DNA of 31,077 nt from an uncultured Prevotella sp. (GCA_900550035.1 URQS01000039.1:1-31077), one strand, 5' to 3'. Positions 1-8,321 are shown, counted from the first letter of the stretch. Notes: a model not told the origin generated them from the sequence alone. Numbers and translations are program-made.

Positions 1-80
1 GGCTATACAATTCCCGCTATTAGGGCTTGTTAGGGACTTGCACCCATTAGAATAAACTCATGCCGAGCATACACCCAAAT

Positions 81-120
81 CGGTCATTAGAAAAAGTTTC
101 TTGTCATTTTCTAATGACCG
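81..120. repeat. 14-bp perfect inverted repeat (hairpin)
   Basis: cggtcattagaaaa at 81-94 pairs exactly with ttttctaatgaccg at 107-120 across a 12-nt loop. The 18-bp word at 73-90 is also the exact reverse complement of 286-303, which lies in the transposase tail. Sharing between an IS coding end and this hairpin suggests IS-end duplication or fold-back, not a simple terminator. Confidence 0.7.
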
Positions 121-158
121 CCATTAGAATACGAGCGCTATCTAAACAAATTCTCTAA

Positions 159-344
159 AGCTATCAAACAACGCGTTTTCGGAACGATGATTTTGTCACA
201 AATAACTTCTGGGCAACAGAGGCATGTGGAAACTTCATTGTCATGGCATATAACTTCATGTCGTTGTTCAGGACACAGAGAAATCCTAATGACCGATTTG
301 GGTTAAAAAAAACAGAAAAAACAGACGAAATAAGTAAATTGTAA
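159..344 (+). pseudogene. C-terminal remnant of an IS1380-like transposase
   Basis: The frame opens after a stop at 156-158 and runs to a stop at 342-344 with no suitable start codon. It encodes about 61 residues that include NNFWATEACGNF, then MAYNFMSLFR. This resembles the C-terminal helix region (FFATEA..., AYNLMSLFR) of DDE transposases of the IS1380 group. The catalytic core and N-terminus are absent, so it is a dead fragment. Family assignment rests on motif memory only. The inverted repeats immediately to the left suggest that the element was rearranged and not cleanly excised. Confidence 0.6.
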
Positions 345-355
345 AGAAAAATGAT

Positions 356-363
356 TATATTTG
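356..363 (+). promoter_or_regulatory. Possible -7 box for the GLPGLI operon
   Basis: tatatttg matches the Bacteroidota -7 consensus TAnnTTTG. The nearest TTG upstream (339-341) is closer than the usual 19-21 bp, so the -33 element is weak. A start here would leave a leader of about 105 nt before the ATG at 476. Confidence 0.35.
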
Positions 364-475
364 CAATAAATAACATTACTCTTTGGATTATTGCATTGCA
401 CACCACTCACATTCTATTAATATTATTAAATTGTGTGGGATTATACTTTAGTCATTCCTTCAAATCATTTTATGT

Positions 476-1258
476 ATGAGACAATTGTTATTTTTACTAC
501 TCACAATCTTCAACTGTTTTCAAGTACATGCCGAAGATACTCATGAGATAGAGCCTTCCATACTTGAAATTCATTACTCTGCCTCTTATGATGCGGACAT
601 GAAAAAGTCGCCATATATGCGAGGAAACAACATATATATCTTAAGATGTGGCAAGAAGCAAAGTCAATACTTCTGTTACGAGAATCTTAGGCACGACTCA
701 CTAAGTTCTGTTCCTGGGGGCAATAAAATACTATATGATGAAATAATGGATTGGGCATCGCATCCGGATGATTTCAGTAAATACCCGACGAAAACTCCAT
801 CTTATAGAGAATTTCTTTACAGAGACTTGACCAATAATGATATCACCATATATAGGAGTTCTATGGGTGAACTTTTCAGAATCAAAGATACGCCAAAGAT
901 GGATTGGAATGTGATAGCGGATTCTGTTAAAACTATTCTTGGATATGAATGTCAAATGGCAGAGACTACTTTTCGCGGTAGACATTGGAAAGTATGGTTT
1001 ACGCTTGACATCCCATTGTCTATCGGACCGTGGAAATTTGGAGGGTTGCCAGGTCTTGTGCTGCAAGCAGAGAGTAGTGGCTTTCTGAAAATAGAAGGAT
1101 ATAAAATTTTGACAAAGGGACTGACTCCCATTAAATTTTATAACTACTACAACAAAAAGGCGACCGATATTGACAGGAAAAAGTTTCTTAAGGAAACCAG
1201 TGCTCCATCAAGGTATCCTAAAGGTACATTCATAATACCCAAAATGGAATTAGAATGA
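476..1258 (+). CDS. GLPGLI family protein
   Basis: This is a 260-residue exported protein. It has an N-terminal signal peptide (about residues 1-19, hydrophobic, ending VHA) and the family signature GPWKFGGLPGLV around residues 184-195, preceded by the usual aromatic-rich stretch (WKVWFTLDIP). GLPGLI proteins are Bacteroidota-specific, periplasmic or outer-membrane associated, and have no settled biochemical role. The stop overlaps the start of the next gene (ATGA at 1255-1258), so the two are translationally coupled. By context, GLPGLI proteins often accompany a TonB-type receptor, and here an exporter stub follows too, so a role in handling a secreted or imported peptide is possible (inference). 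Composition is more AT-rich than the galactan locus to the right. Confidence 0.88.
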   Translation: MRQLLFLLLTIFNCFQVHAEDTHEIEPSILEIHYSASYDADMKKSPYMRGNNIYILRCGKKQSQYFCYENLRHDSLSSVPGGNKILYDEIMDWASHPDDFSKYPTKTPSYREFLYRDLTNNDITIYRSSMGELFRIKDTPKMDWNVIADSVKTILGYECQMAETTFRGRHWKVWFTLDIPLSIGPWKFGGLPGLVLQAESSGFLKIEGYKILTKGLTPIKFYNYYNKKATDIDRKKFLKETSAPSRYPKGTFIIPKMELE

Positions 1259-3831
1259 GATGCATTGTTTCTATTATATTATCGGTTTTGTTTTCCTTAC
1301 CAATTACTGCACAGGTATTGGTCAGCGGACATATAATTGATGATGAAAATAAGCCTTTAGCTTCGGTCATTGTCAAAAGATTTGGTGCGCATCATAAAAT
1401 GCGAGGATATACAACGAGTAGTGACAAAGGCTATTTTTCGATAGAAGCAGAAGTTGGCGACACTCTTAATTTCAGTCTGTTAGGTTTTACCGATCAGCAA
1501 GTGTCGGTAAAAAACAACATGAAAAGCCTTACTATGAAAATGCACAACGCTGCAATCACACTGAAAGATGTTGTCGTTAAATCAGCCAAGGTGCATGAGC
1601 GTGGTGATACTGTTAGCTACATTGTCAGTGCATTTGCCAACAGCAATGACAAATCTATTGGTGATGTAATTGCTAAAATCCCCGGATTTGACGTTGACAA
1701 GAAGTCCGGGAAAATCTCTTATGAAGGCAAGCCTATAAGCAAGTTCTACATAGAAGGGCTTGACATGCTTGGCAGTAAGTACGGTGTGGCAACCAACACG
1801 TTGCCACAAGGAGAAGTTGGAGCCGTGGAAGTCATGCGCAAACATCAACCTATACGTGTATTGGAAGACTTCACATTCACGGATGATGCCGCCGTCAATC
1901 TAAAGATGAAGGACGGTGCAAAAAGCCATTGGGTGACCTCCTGGAAAATGGCAGGTGGATATGGTGACAATGCATCTGATTATGGGAATGGAGATAAAGG
2001 ACTGTGGCTATTGGAAGGATTCGGATTAAGGCTGAAATCAAAATTCCAAACCATGCTGACATACAAGACCAACAATACTGGCCTTGACATCAGCCGTGAG
2101 TCAACCAACCTGTACAACATTGAAGAATCTGCAGAACTGCAACCTAAAGATTTTATAGTCTTATCTTCTCCTGCTGCTTCTGCAATTGGACGTAATCACA
2201 GCTTGTTCAACAGGAGTCATGCCGCGACTGTAAATATGCTAAAAAAATTGAATGATGACACACAACTGAAATTTCAACTTGTTTACAATAACGAGAAGGC
2301 AAAAGCATGGGGACAACGCAACACAACGTACATCAAGCCTAATGGCAACAGAGCGGTAAGCAACTCAAAGGCATGGAATGAGAAAGGCAACAACCTATAC
2401 GCATCGCTTAAATATGAGCATAATGCCTCAAAGAGCTATTTGCGCAACTCTTTGACGGGAGACTTGAAGTGGCTTTCTGAACGATTGAATGAAACTGGAA
2501 CTAATCCACACAGACAATATGCAAACGTCCCTATATTCAATATAAAGGACAATTTGTATATCATACGCCGTATAGGAAAGACCTTGGTCTCTTTCTATTC
2601 CAACAATTCCATACAGAATCGTCCACAGTATATGGACGTAGACTCTATAATACGGCAGAATCTGACACAAAGGCTATATACTACCGATACTTACGGTATG
2701 GGAGGTTGGACTATAGGAAGACTCAACTTGCAAATGAAAGCTGGAGTGAAAGGATTGCTTAATCGTTTGGATGTGTCGGCAAGCGGACTGCCGGATTCAT
2801 TAGGACTATTGACAGATAAAAGTAGTTTTGGATATTTACAGTTATATGCCAAACCGCAAATCGATTACCGAAAGACCGACATCACCTTTACCGTTTCTGC
2901 TCCCATAGAGAATACTTATTACAAATACAGTCATGATGCAGGTAAATACATGTTTTCTGTTTCACCTTCAGCAAACGTCAGATGGAATATTACGTCACGT
3001 CTGACAATGGCGGTTTATGGTGGATATAATGTATCTCCAGTCGACTTCAACCGTTTTTTCGGTTCTTTGATTATGCAGGACTATATGACATTCAATAAAG
3101 GCTACTATGGATATGAGGTGGAAAAATCAAAGACATTCAGATATTCCATTTTATACCGTAATGCCATAAAAGGCACCCATATTAACGCATCGATTTCAAG
3201 AACATTATCAGACAGGCCATACACGATGACGCAGGAATCGGTTGGGGATTATTTTGTTTGGGGACTTTCAGCAAAGGCTACAAAAGGCGACATTTGGCAG
3301 AGTACATTGAGGCTACAACAAGGTATACAATGGCTTAACGGCAAATTGTCGTTGCAAGGCTTATATACCCACAACAACACCAAGATGTTGCAGAATGAAC
3401 ATTTGGTGAATACCCAATACAATATGCTGAACACTACAGGCTCATTTGTAGTGTCGCCAATTAAGGACATGACAGTAAGATATTTGTTAAGATTTTCGTA
3501 TAATGACATGAAAAGCGAATACAGTACCAAAACCTCGTTCTGCAATTGGCTGCATGAAATGTCGGTTGTTGTACCTGTGAATAGATTCAGAGTGACAGTT
3601 GACGGCGAGTATTACCACAATAAAGTTGCTATAGGAAAATACAAAGATATTTTCATGGGCAACGGTTCGCTTGTCTACCAAATGACACACATAAATCTAG
3701 AGTTGAAAGTAAGCAATTTGCTCAACAATAAATCATATTCCTATTCTACAGTTGCAAATATGATGACTATGCAATCCATTACTGCCTTGCGTGGGCGCGA
3801 GATAATGCTTTCTTTAATATATAAACCATAA
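1255..3831 (+). CDS. TonB-dependent-receptor-like outer-membrane barrel with carboxypeptidase-regulatory-like N-domain
   Basis: This 858-residue outer-membrane protein has a signal peptide (residues 1-19, ending ITA), then a CarboxypepD_reg-like beta-sandwich (about 22-95: VSGHIIDDENKPLASVIV). A plug-like domain follows (about 105-225, with GDVIAKIPGFDVD and GKPISKFYIEGLDMLG), then a long beta-barrel rich in alternating aromatic strands. It differs from classical SusC: the TonB box is not obvious, no SusD follows, and the plug is of the short type seen in the OMP_b-brl families. It is coupled to the GLPGLI gene by a 4-bp overlap and followed 4 bp later by a truncated C39 exporter start. Substrate is unknown. 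Peptide or siderophore-like cargo is more likely than a glycan because no SusD or glycosidase is attached (inference). Confidence 0.85.
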   Translation: MRCIVSIILSVLFSLPITAQVLVSGHIIDDENKPLASVIVKRFGAHHKMRGYTTSSDKGYFSIEAEVGDTLNFSLLGFTDQQVSVKNNMKSLTMKMHNAAITLKDVVVKSAKVHERGDTVSYIVSAFANSNDKSIGDVIAKIPGFDVDKKSGKISYEGKPISKFYIEGLDMLGSKYGVATNTLPQGEVGAVEVMRKHQPIRVLEDFTFTDDAAVNLKMKDGAKSHWVTSWKMAGGYGDNASDYGNGDKGLWLLEGFGLRLKSKFQTMLTYKTNNTGLDISRESTNLYNIEESAELQPKDFIVLSSPAASAIGRNHSLFNRSHAATVNMLKKLNDDTQLKFQLVYNNEKAKAWGQRNTTYIKPNGNRAVSNSKAWNEKGNNLYASLKYEHNASKSYLRNSLTGDLKWLSERLNETGTNPHRQYANVPIFNIKDNLYIIRRIGKTLVSFYSNNSIQNRPQYMDVDSIIRQNLTQRLYTTDTYGMGGWTIGRLNLQMKAGVKGLLNRLDVSASGLPDSLGLLTDKSSFGYLQLYAKPQIDYRKTDITFTVSAPIENTYYKYSHDAGKYMFSVSPSANVRWNITSRLTMAVYGGYNVSPVDFNRFFGSLIMQDYMTFNKGYYGYEVEKSKTFRYSILYRNAIKGTHINASISRTLSDRPYTMTQESVGDYFVWGLSAKATKGDIWQSTLRLQQGIQWLNGKLSLQGLYTHNNTKMLQNEHLVNTQYNMLNTTGSFVVSPIKDMTVRYLLRFSYNDMKSEYSTKTSFCNWLHEMSVVVPVNRFRVTVDGEYYHNKVAIGKYKDIFMGNGSLVYQMTHINLELKVSNLLNNKSYSYSTVANMMTMQSITALRGREIMLSLIYKP

Positions 3832-3835
3832 CAAG

Positions 3836-3991
3836 ATGAAGATACAAAAGCAACTTGATTCAATGAAGTGCGGTATTACCTGTCTTCAGATGATTACCTT
3901 TGCTATGCTCACTTTCTTTGTGTTCTCGGATTTCTTATGTCTTCGACATGCTGTCAGTAAACGAGTGAGGGTGTGTCTACTCGTTTACTGA
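3836..3991 (+). pseudogene. Truncated start of a C39-peptidase ABC exporter
   Basis: The frame begins 4 bp after the barrel gene. Its first 20 residues, MKIQKQLDSMKCGITCLQMI, match the N-terminus of the C39 peptidase domain of bacteriocin/double-glycine peptide exporters (family pattern KQxDxxDCGxxCLxMI; the Cys of the CG pair, Cys12 here, is the catalytic position). After residue ~20 the similarity stops, and the frame runs through unrelated sequence into a hairpin and a stop after 51 codons. The intact exporters are roughly 700 residues, so this is a remnant. It implies the GLPGLI/receptor pair once had a peptide-exporter partner. The usual Asp before CG is Lys here. Confidence 0.65.
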
Positions 3992-3994
3992 CAG
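3951..3994. terminator. 16-bp perfect hairpin between convergent units
   Basis: ctgtcagtaaacgagt (3951-3966) pairs exactly with actcgtttactgacag (3979-3994) across a 12-nt loop. It lies between a plus-strand operon and the minus-strand GH2 gene, so it could end transcription from both sides. It has no good T-tract, however, and it marks the point where the C39 stub loses similarity. A mobile-element or recombination end is an alternative. Confidence 0.5.
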
Positions 3995-4054
3995 AGCAAG
4001 TTCTTGCAAAGCAAGCGGCGAAGCCGAGCGGCAAACTTGCGAAACTTCTCTATA

Positions 4055-6517
4055 TTATTCTACTGTTATCGGTAGTGTTGCCATTGGCATTCCCTCTGCC
4101 GACACGCTGAGCGTTGCCGTGCCGTGCTTCAGTCCTTCCACAACAACCACGAGCTCACCGCTGAACAGCGGCATCTCGGTTGAGTTGAATGGCACGAGCG
4201 ATGTTGCGTCGCCGTTGCAGGCTGCGCGGAACTTGGCAGCGCCCGTCACATGGAAATTCATCTTATTGGTTGCCGTGGCACACGCGTTGCCGTCCTTGTC
4301 AACCACCGACACGGTTACAAATGCAAGGTCTTCGCCCTTCGACGAGATACTGCTGCGGTCGGCTTTCAGCACGATGCGTGACGGAGCGCCCGCCGTGCGT
4401 ATTGTCTTTTCTGCCTTAGGCGTGCCGTCGTAGTCGTAAGCCACGACACGTATCTCGCCCGGCTCGTACTTCACATTGTTCCAGCGCAGGCGGTAGCGGT
4501 CAAGTCGTGAGTTGGGGTTGTGAGTGATACGGCCCTGACTCTTACCATTGACGAAGAGTTCTGCCATCGGATACGACGTGTAGCAATACACCGGTGTAGT
4601 CTCGCCCTCGCGTCCGGGGAATGTCCAGTGCGGCAGAACGTGCAGCGTAGCGTCGTCCTTGCGCCAGTGTGAGCGATACAAGTAGTAACGGTCTTTGGGC
4701 AGACCTGCAAGGTCGCAGATGCCAAAGTAGCTCGAGCGCGACGGCCAATACTCGTCGTAGGGCGACGGTTCGCCCAGATAGTCGTAGCCGGTCCATACAA
4801 ACTCGCCTATCACATAGTTGCGGTCGTCCTGCATCTGCCAGTCGTCATCGGGCAGATTGCTCCACGGACAATACTCAACGTCGTACGACGAACACTGACC
4901 GTCGGCGTATGTCTTCAACGAGGATGCCTCAACGGGGAACTTATATACGCCGCGCGAGCTGACTGTTGAGGCTGTCTCCGAACCCAAAAGGAATCCCTTA
5001 GGTAGCTGACGGATGTTCTTGTCGTACTTATGCACACGATAGTTGAAGCCTGGAACGTCCATGACCTGGGCGAAACCCGAATTGAGCGCAGCCTCAGCCT
5101 GGTCCATTCCCTGCGTTACGGGGCGTGTGGGGTCGAGCTTATGACAAAGGTCTTGCAGATGCTTGGAGATGTCTTTGCCATCCGCACTCCACTGTTCGGG
5201 TATCTCGTTGCCTATGCTCCACATCACGATTGATGGATGGTTGCGATGGTTGAGCACAAGATTTTCCATGTCCTTATCAGCCCACTGCTTGAAGTTGAGG
5301 GCGTAGCCGTTCTTGCATTTAGGATAAATCCACATGTCGAAACTCTCAGCCATCACCATCATACCCATCGAGTCGCATATCTCCATCTGCCATGTCGACG
5401 GCATATTGTGAGCCGTGCGTATGGCGTCGCAACCCATATCCTTCATTGTGCGTATCTGTCGGATGAGTGCAGCCTTGTTTACTGCGGCACCTATCGGACC
5501 AAGGTCGTGATGCAGACACACGCCCTTTATCTTACGCGATACTCCATTCAGCTGGAAACCGTCATACTGCGCCACACGTACTGTGCGTATGCCTACCTTC
5601 TGACAGGTCTGGTCTATAAGCTTGTTGTTGCGGTAGAGACGTGTGACGAGCTTGTATAGATAAGGCGATTCGGGCGACCACAGCTGCGCATCGTCCACAG
5701 TCAGCGTCTTCACCACGTTGCCCTGAGCGTCGAAGTCGCCGTGTTTGAACTGCGCCACCACCTTGCCAGCATTGTCGACGAGCTGGTTTTCTATAGAGAG
5801 AGTCTTGTCTACATTGTTTATATTGGTACAGATGCTCACCTCAGCCTTGCCTTTGTTTATCGACTCTGTGCGGAAGTAGCAGCCCCACGGATTGATTGTT
5901 GCCGCGTCGGCATTCATCACGAGTTGAACGGGACGATACAATCCACCGCCCGGATACCATCGCGAACTTTCCTCACGGTTGTTGAGGCTCACGCTAATCT
6001 CGTTTCTGCCCTTCTTCAAGTATGGCGCAGCATCAACACGGAAGGCATTATATCCATAAGCCCAGTGGCCCGCAAGCTTACCATTAATATACACATGAGG
6101 GTCTGCCATGGCTCCGTCAAACTCCAGAACAGCCGTCTTGGGCAGTCGCTTCAAGTTGACTGTGGTCTTATAGAATCCACGTCCTATCCAAGGCAGAGCG
6201 CCCGAGCGTCCCGACTTCTCCGTCTTCTCCTTTTCGCCGTTCTGCTCTATGGCAACATACTGAAGATCCCACTTCTTGTCGAAGGGTCCGTTTATAGCCC
6301 AGTCGTGCGGAACGGTGACAGCTTTATAGCTGATGCTGTCGCGCGAAAACTGCCATTGCTTCAGGTTGATTGTGCTGCGTTGGGCAGAAGCTGTGAGTGA
6401 TGCAGCGAGAGAAAGGGCGCAGAAGCCACAGAAGCCCCACCCCCTGCCCCTCCCCCGCAGGGAGGGGAAAGGTATGCTGTTGAGCATGTTAGGTATTAAT
6501 GTATTCAAACGATTCAT
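4055..6517 (-). CDS. Glycoside hydrolase family 2 beta-galactosidase
   Basis: This 820-residue exported enzyme should remove terminal beta-galactose from oligosaccharides. Domain order is signal peptide (1-46), GH2 sugar-binding jelly roll (about 50-205, with VPHDWAINGPFD at 69-80), immunoglobulin-like domain (about 205-310), TIM barrel (about 312-600), and C-terminal beta-sandwich domains (about 640-820). Catalytic residues are visible: acid/base Glu438 in WSIGNEIP and nucleophile Glu514 in GSETAS. It lies 115 bp downstream of the GH53 galactanase on the same strand, as in beta-1,4-galactan loci, so galactan-derived galacto-oligosaccharides are the likely substrate (inference). Oddity: residues about 15-29 (PFPSLRGRGRGWGF) are encoded by a GC-rich repeat of intergenic type inserted inside the signal peptide. 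A start at Met11 is possible. Confidence 0.9.
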   Translation of the reverse strand: MNRLNTLIPNMLNSIPFPSLRGRGRGWGFCGFCALSLAASLTASAQRSTINLKQWQFSRDSISYKAVTVPHDWAINGPFDKKWDLQYVAIEQNGEKEKTEKSGRSGALPWIGRGFYKTTVNLKRLPKTAVLEFDGAMADPHVYINGKLAGHWAYGYNAFRVDAAPYLKKGRNEISVSLNNREESSRWYPGGGLYRPVQLVMNADAATINPWGCYFRTESINKGKAEVSICTNINNVDKTLSIENQLVDNAGKVVAQFKHGDFDAQGNVVKTLTVDDAQLWSPESPYLYKLVTRLYRNNKLIDQTCQKVGIRTVRVAQYDGFQLNGVSRKIKGVCLHHDLGPIGAAVNKAALIRQIRTMKDMGCDAIRTAHNMPSTWQMEICDSMGMMVMAESFDMWIYPKCKNGYALNFKQWADKDMENLVLNHRNHPSIVMWSIGNEIPEQWSADGKDISKHLQDLCHKLDPTRPVTQGMDQAEAALNSGFAQVMDVPGFNYRVHKYDKNIRQLPKGFLLGSETASTVSSRGVYKFPVEASSLKTYADGQCSSYDVEYCPWSNLPDDDWQMQDDRNYVIGEFVWTGYDYLGEPSPYDEYWPSRSSYFGICDLAGLPKDRYYLYRSHWRKDDATLHVLPHWTFPGREGETTPVYCYTSYPMAELFVNGKSQGRITHNPNSRLDRYRLRWNNVKYEPGEIRVVAYDYDGTPKAEKTIRTAGAPSRIVLKADRSSISSKGEDLAFVTVSVVDKDGNACATATNKMNFHVTGAAKFRAACNGDATSLVPFNSTEMPLFSGELVVVVEGLKHGTATLSVSAEGMPMATLPITVE
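6432..6472 (-). repeat. GC-rich repeat inside the GH2 signal-peptide coding region
   Basis: Read on the minus strand, the stretch has a ccctccc/gggaggg hairpin followed by a G-rich tail. It aligns closely with 13457-13494, which lies between two genes. Here it is read in frame as the basic Ser/Arg/Gly segment of the GH2 signal peptide. Confidence 0.65.
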
Positions 6518-6606
6518 TGTGATTATATATTAAATGTTGATTTTATATTGAGTATCGATTATATTCGTTAACAACGTATATTCAGTCATTCACAAATGCT
6601 AATCAT

Positions 6607-6636
6607 AATTCTGAACTCTCAATTCTGAACTCTCAA
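6607..6636. repeat. 14-bp tandem repeat at the GH53 stop
   Basis: The unit aattctgaactctc occurs twice in direct succession (6607-6620, 6621-6634) and begins a third time. The stop codon of the GH53 gene (6633-6635 on the minus strand) lies within it. It is of the short low-complexity type also seen near 17700 and 11916. Confidence 0.7.
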
Positions 6637-7682
6637 TTCGCGAAAGCCTTCAGCGCATCAGTCGGTTTGCCGTTAGAGTCGAACGCTCCCTTATTGTAGC
6701 CGTTCCAGCCGCCGTAGCATTCGGGTTCCCAATAGAATATTCCAAGGCATTCAGGCTTTGCCTTGCAGCCGTCCACCATCTTCTTCATCATGGCAGCGGC
6801 ATTCTCCGAGTCCCACGGCATACCAATCTCGCTGACCATAACCTTGCAGTTGTAGCGTGAGGCGAGGGTTGAGACGTTGGCAAGACAGTCGTCGGTAGCC
6901 TTCTGCCAATTGTCGTCTTCGGGATAGAGCGACATGCCTATGACATCCCACTTGGCACCGGCAGCCTTCAGTCCGTCAAACATCCATGTGAAACCGCCTA
7001 TCTCGTTGCCACGGTCGATGTGTATCATGCACTGTGCATTGGGATAAACAGCCTTGGCAGCATCATATCCGGCGTTGTTGAGAGCGGCATAGTTGGCGAA
7101 GTTGTTGTTGCTTACTTTGCCCAAAGGCCAGAGCATTCCGGTACGTGTCTCGTTGCCTATCTGTATCCACTCCACGTCGATGCCGTTGTTCTTCAATGCC
7201 TGCAGCACGTCAGTAGTATGACTTGCCACGGCTGCCTTCATCTTGTCGAGGTCGTCCTTGAAGCCGTTCCATGCGGCAGGAATGTTCTGCTTGCCTGGAT
7301 CAGCCCACGAATCAGAGTAGTGGAAATCAATCATCAGGCGCATGCCGAGGTTCTTTGCGCGCCAAGCTTTGGTCAGAACGTCGTCCTTGGCGTTCCATCC
7401 GCCGTCAGGGTTCACCCATACACGCAGACGTACAGAGTTGGTTCCGAGGTCGCGAAGTAACGCCATACACTCCGTTGCCTTTCCGTTGGCATCGTAAAAC
7501 TTCTTTCCGTTCTGCTCCATCTCGGTCAGCCAACTCACGTCGGCACCCTTAGCGAAGCCGCTCATGTCGTATGTCTTCTCCTTCTCGGGAGTAGCGTTGT
7601 TGTCGTTGCTGCAACTTGTACCGGTGATTGAGAACAGTAATGCAGATGCCAGCAATAATGTCTTTCCTATAATATGTTTCAT
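6633..7682 (-). CDS. Endo-beta-1,4-galactanase, glycoside hydrolase family 53 (lipoprotein)
   Basis: This 349-residue enzyme should cleave internal beta-1,4-galactosidic bonds in pectic galactan. It has a lipoprotein signal with Cys24 (SITGTSC) followed by SNDNN, consistent with surface export. The (beta/alpha)8 barrel starts at FAKGADVSWL (43-52). GH53 catalytic glutamates are visible: acid/base Glu178 in WIQIGNET and nucleophile Glu285 in MVSEIGMPW. Length agrees with a single-domain GH53. It is followed by the GH2 gene on the same strand and preceded 16 bp upstream by a truncated SusC gene, so it sits where the surface enzyme of a galactan polysaccharide utilisation locus is expected. It should generate oligosaccharides for GH2, but the dedicated importer is missing here. 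Confidence 0.94.
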   Translation of the reverse strand: MKHIIGKTLLLASALLFSITGTSCSNDNNATPEKEKTYDMSGFAKGADVSWLTEMEQNGKKFYDANGKATECMALLRDLGTNSVRLRVWVNPDGGWNAKDDVLTKAWRAKNLGMRLMIDFHYSDSWADPGKQNIPAAWNGFKDDLDKMKAAVASHTTDVLQALKNNGIDVEWIQIGNETRTGMLWPLGKVSNNNFANYAALNNAGYDAAKAVYPNAQCMIHIDRGNEIGGFTWMFDGLKAAGAKWDVIGMSLYPEDDNWQKATDDCLANVSTLASRYNCKVMVSEIGMPWDSENAAAMMKKMVDGCKAKPECLGIFYWEPECYGGWNGYNKGAFDSNGKPTDALKAFAN

Positions 7683-7698
7683 AGTTATATTCTGTTTA

Positions 7699-7953
7699 TT
7701 AGTTATTCATTTCCACCATCTGGGCACGAGTCTGCATGCTGTTGGTTGTGTTGAAGTTTACTTTCACGGCACCCGTCTTGCCTCCGTCCAATGTGATGGT
7801 GGCGCCCATAAGCGGTTCTTTGTTGTTGGCGTCGGTAATGCAACCTTTGATGGTGCGGTTCTGCGCCTGCGCCGAAAGCGATGCTGCCGACAATACACCG
7901 GCCAGAAGCAACGCAAAGAAACGGCTACATTTGTTTCCTTTTGTTTGGTTCAT
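7699..7953 (-). pseudogene. Truncated SusC-type receptor (N-terminus only) fused to an unrelated tail
   Basis: The frame encodes 84 residues: a signal peptide (FFALLLAGVLSAASLSAQAQ), then the opening of a CarboxypepD_reg-like domain (TIKGCITDANNKEPLMGATI, as in SusC proteins), up to GGKTGAV. After that point the expected TDIDGNF motif is replaced by KVNFNTTNSMQTRAQMVEMNN and a stop. A full SusC is about 1000 residues. In galactan loci the order is SusC, SusD, surface binding protein, GH53, GH2. The simplest reading is a deletion from codon ~54 of susC to the last ~20 codons of the gene before GH53, so the tail would be the end of that lost gene (inference). The start at 7953 is chosen because it gives a proper signal peptide; 8046 would be an upstream extension. 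Still likely transcribed with GH53. Confidence 0.72.
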
Positions 7954-8321
7954 GTTGAAAACGTTTAGGTAAATTATGGTTTTAAATTTGAATTCCTTAC
8001 GGTAGAGAAACTTTTCACTTAAGGTATAGGATTTTTCACTTTTCACTTTTCCCTTTTCACTTATTCTATTGAAGATTTGAAACGGATAGGTTTTCGGTTC
8101 GGGTGCAAAATTACGACATATAATAAAAATACCGCATTACAAATTAGACAAAAGGCAAAACAAAACAGACAAAAACGCTCGCAAACGCCCATAAACAAAG
8201 GGTTTGGCCGAAATGTAAAGAGCAAAAGGGAGAAATGTCTTCCGTGTCTGACATTTTTTTTGTAATTTAACGCCGTGAAAGAAAAACATAAAAAAACAAG
8301 CCATAATCCACTAACGCTGGA
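7954..8321. other. Divergent control region between galactan genes and their regulator
   Basis: This 368-bp stretch holds no gene. It contains a minus-strand -7 box (8106-8113), a run of acttttcactttt-like repeats (about 8009-8060), and an A-rich, purine-biased stretch (8119-8235). Being between the truncated susC and the regulator, it is the expected place for the regulator's operator. No convincing inverted or direct operator repeat, and no clear plus-strand promoter, could be picked out. Confidence 0.5.
8106..8113 (-). promoter_or_regulatory. Likely -7 box of the galactan operon
   Basis: On the minus strand this reads TAATTTTG, matching TAnnTTTG, followed by CAC. A TTTG at 8140-8143 (minus) is spaced about 26 bp, longer than usual, so activation may depend on the regulator. 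The leader to the ATG at 7953 would be about 145 nt. Confidence 0.45.

Larger units (their letters stand above)
1..475. other. Gene-poor left edge with IS remnants
   Basis: There is no intact gene here. The stretch holds a transposase tail (159-344), a 14-bp perfect inverted repeat (81-94 with 107-120), and an 18-bp element at 73-90 that returns in inverted orientation at 286-303, inside the transposase tail. The short word ccattagaat occurs at 43-52 and 121-130. The pattern fits nested or rearranged insertion-sequence ends. The last ~120 bp probably hold the promoter of the GLPGLI gene. Confidence 0.6.

Noticed and set aside
164..406. Minus-strand 80-codon open frame at the left edge
   Set aside because: The plus strand in the same place encodes a recognisable transposase tail; the minus frame has no likeness to any family.
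7954..8046. Upstream extension of the SusC remnant to an ATG at 8046
   Set aside because: The extra 31 residues would precede the signal peptide and are AT-rich, non-conserved leader-type sequence.
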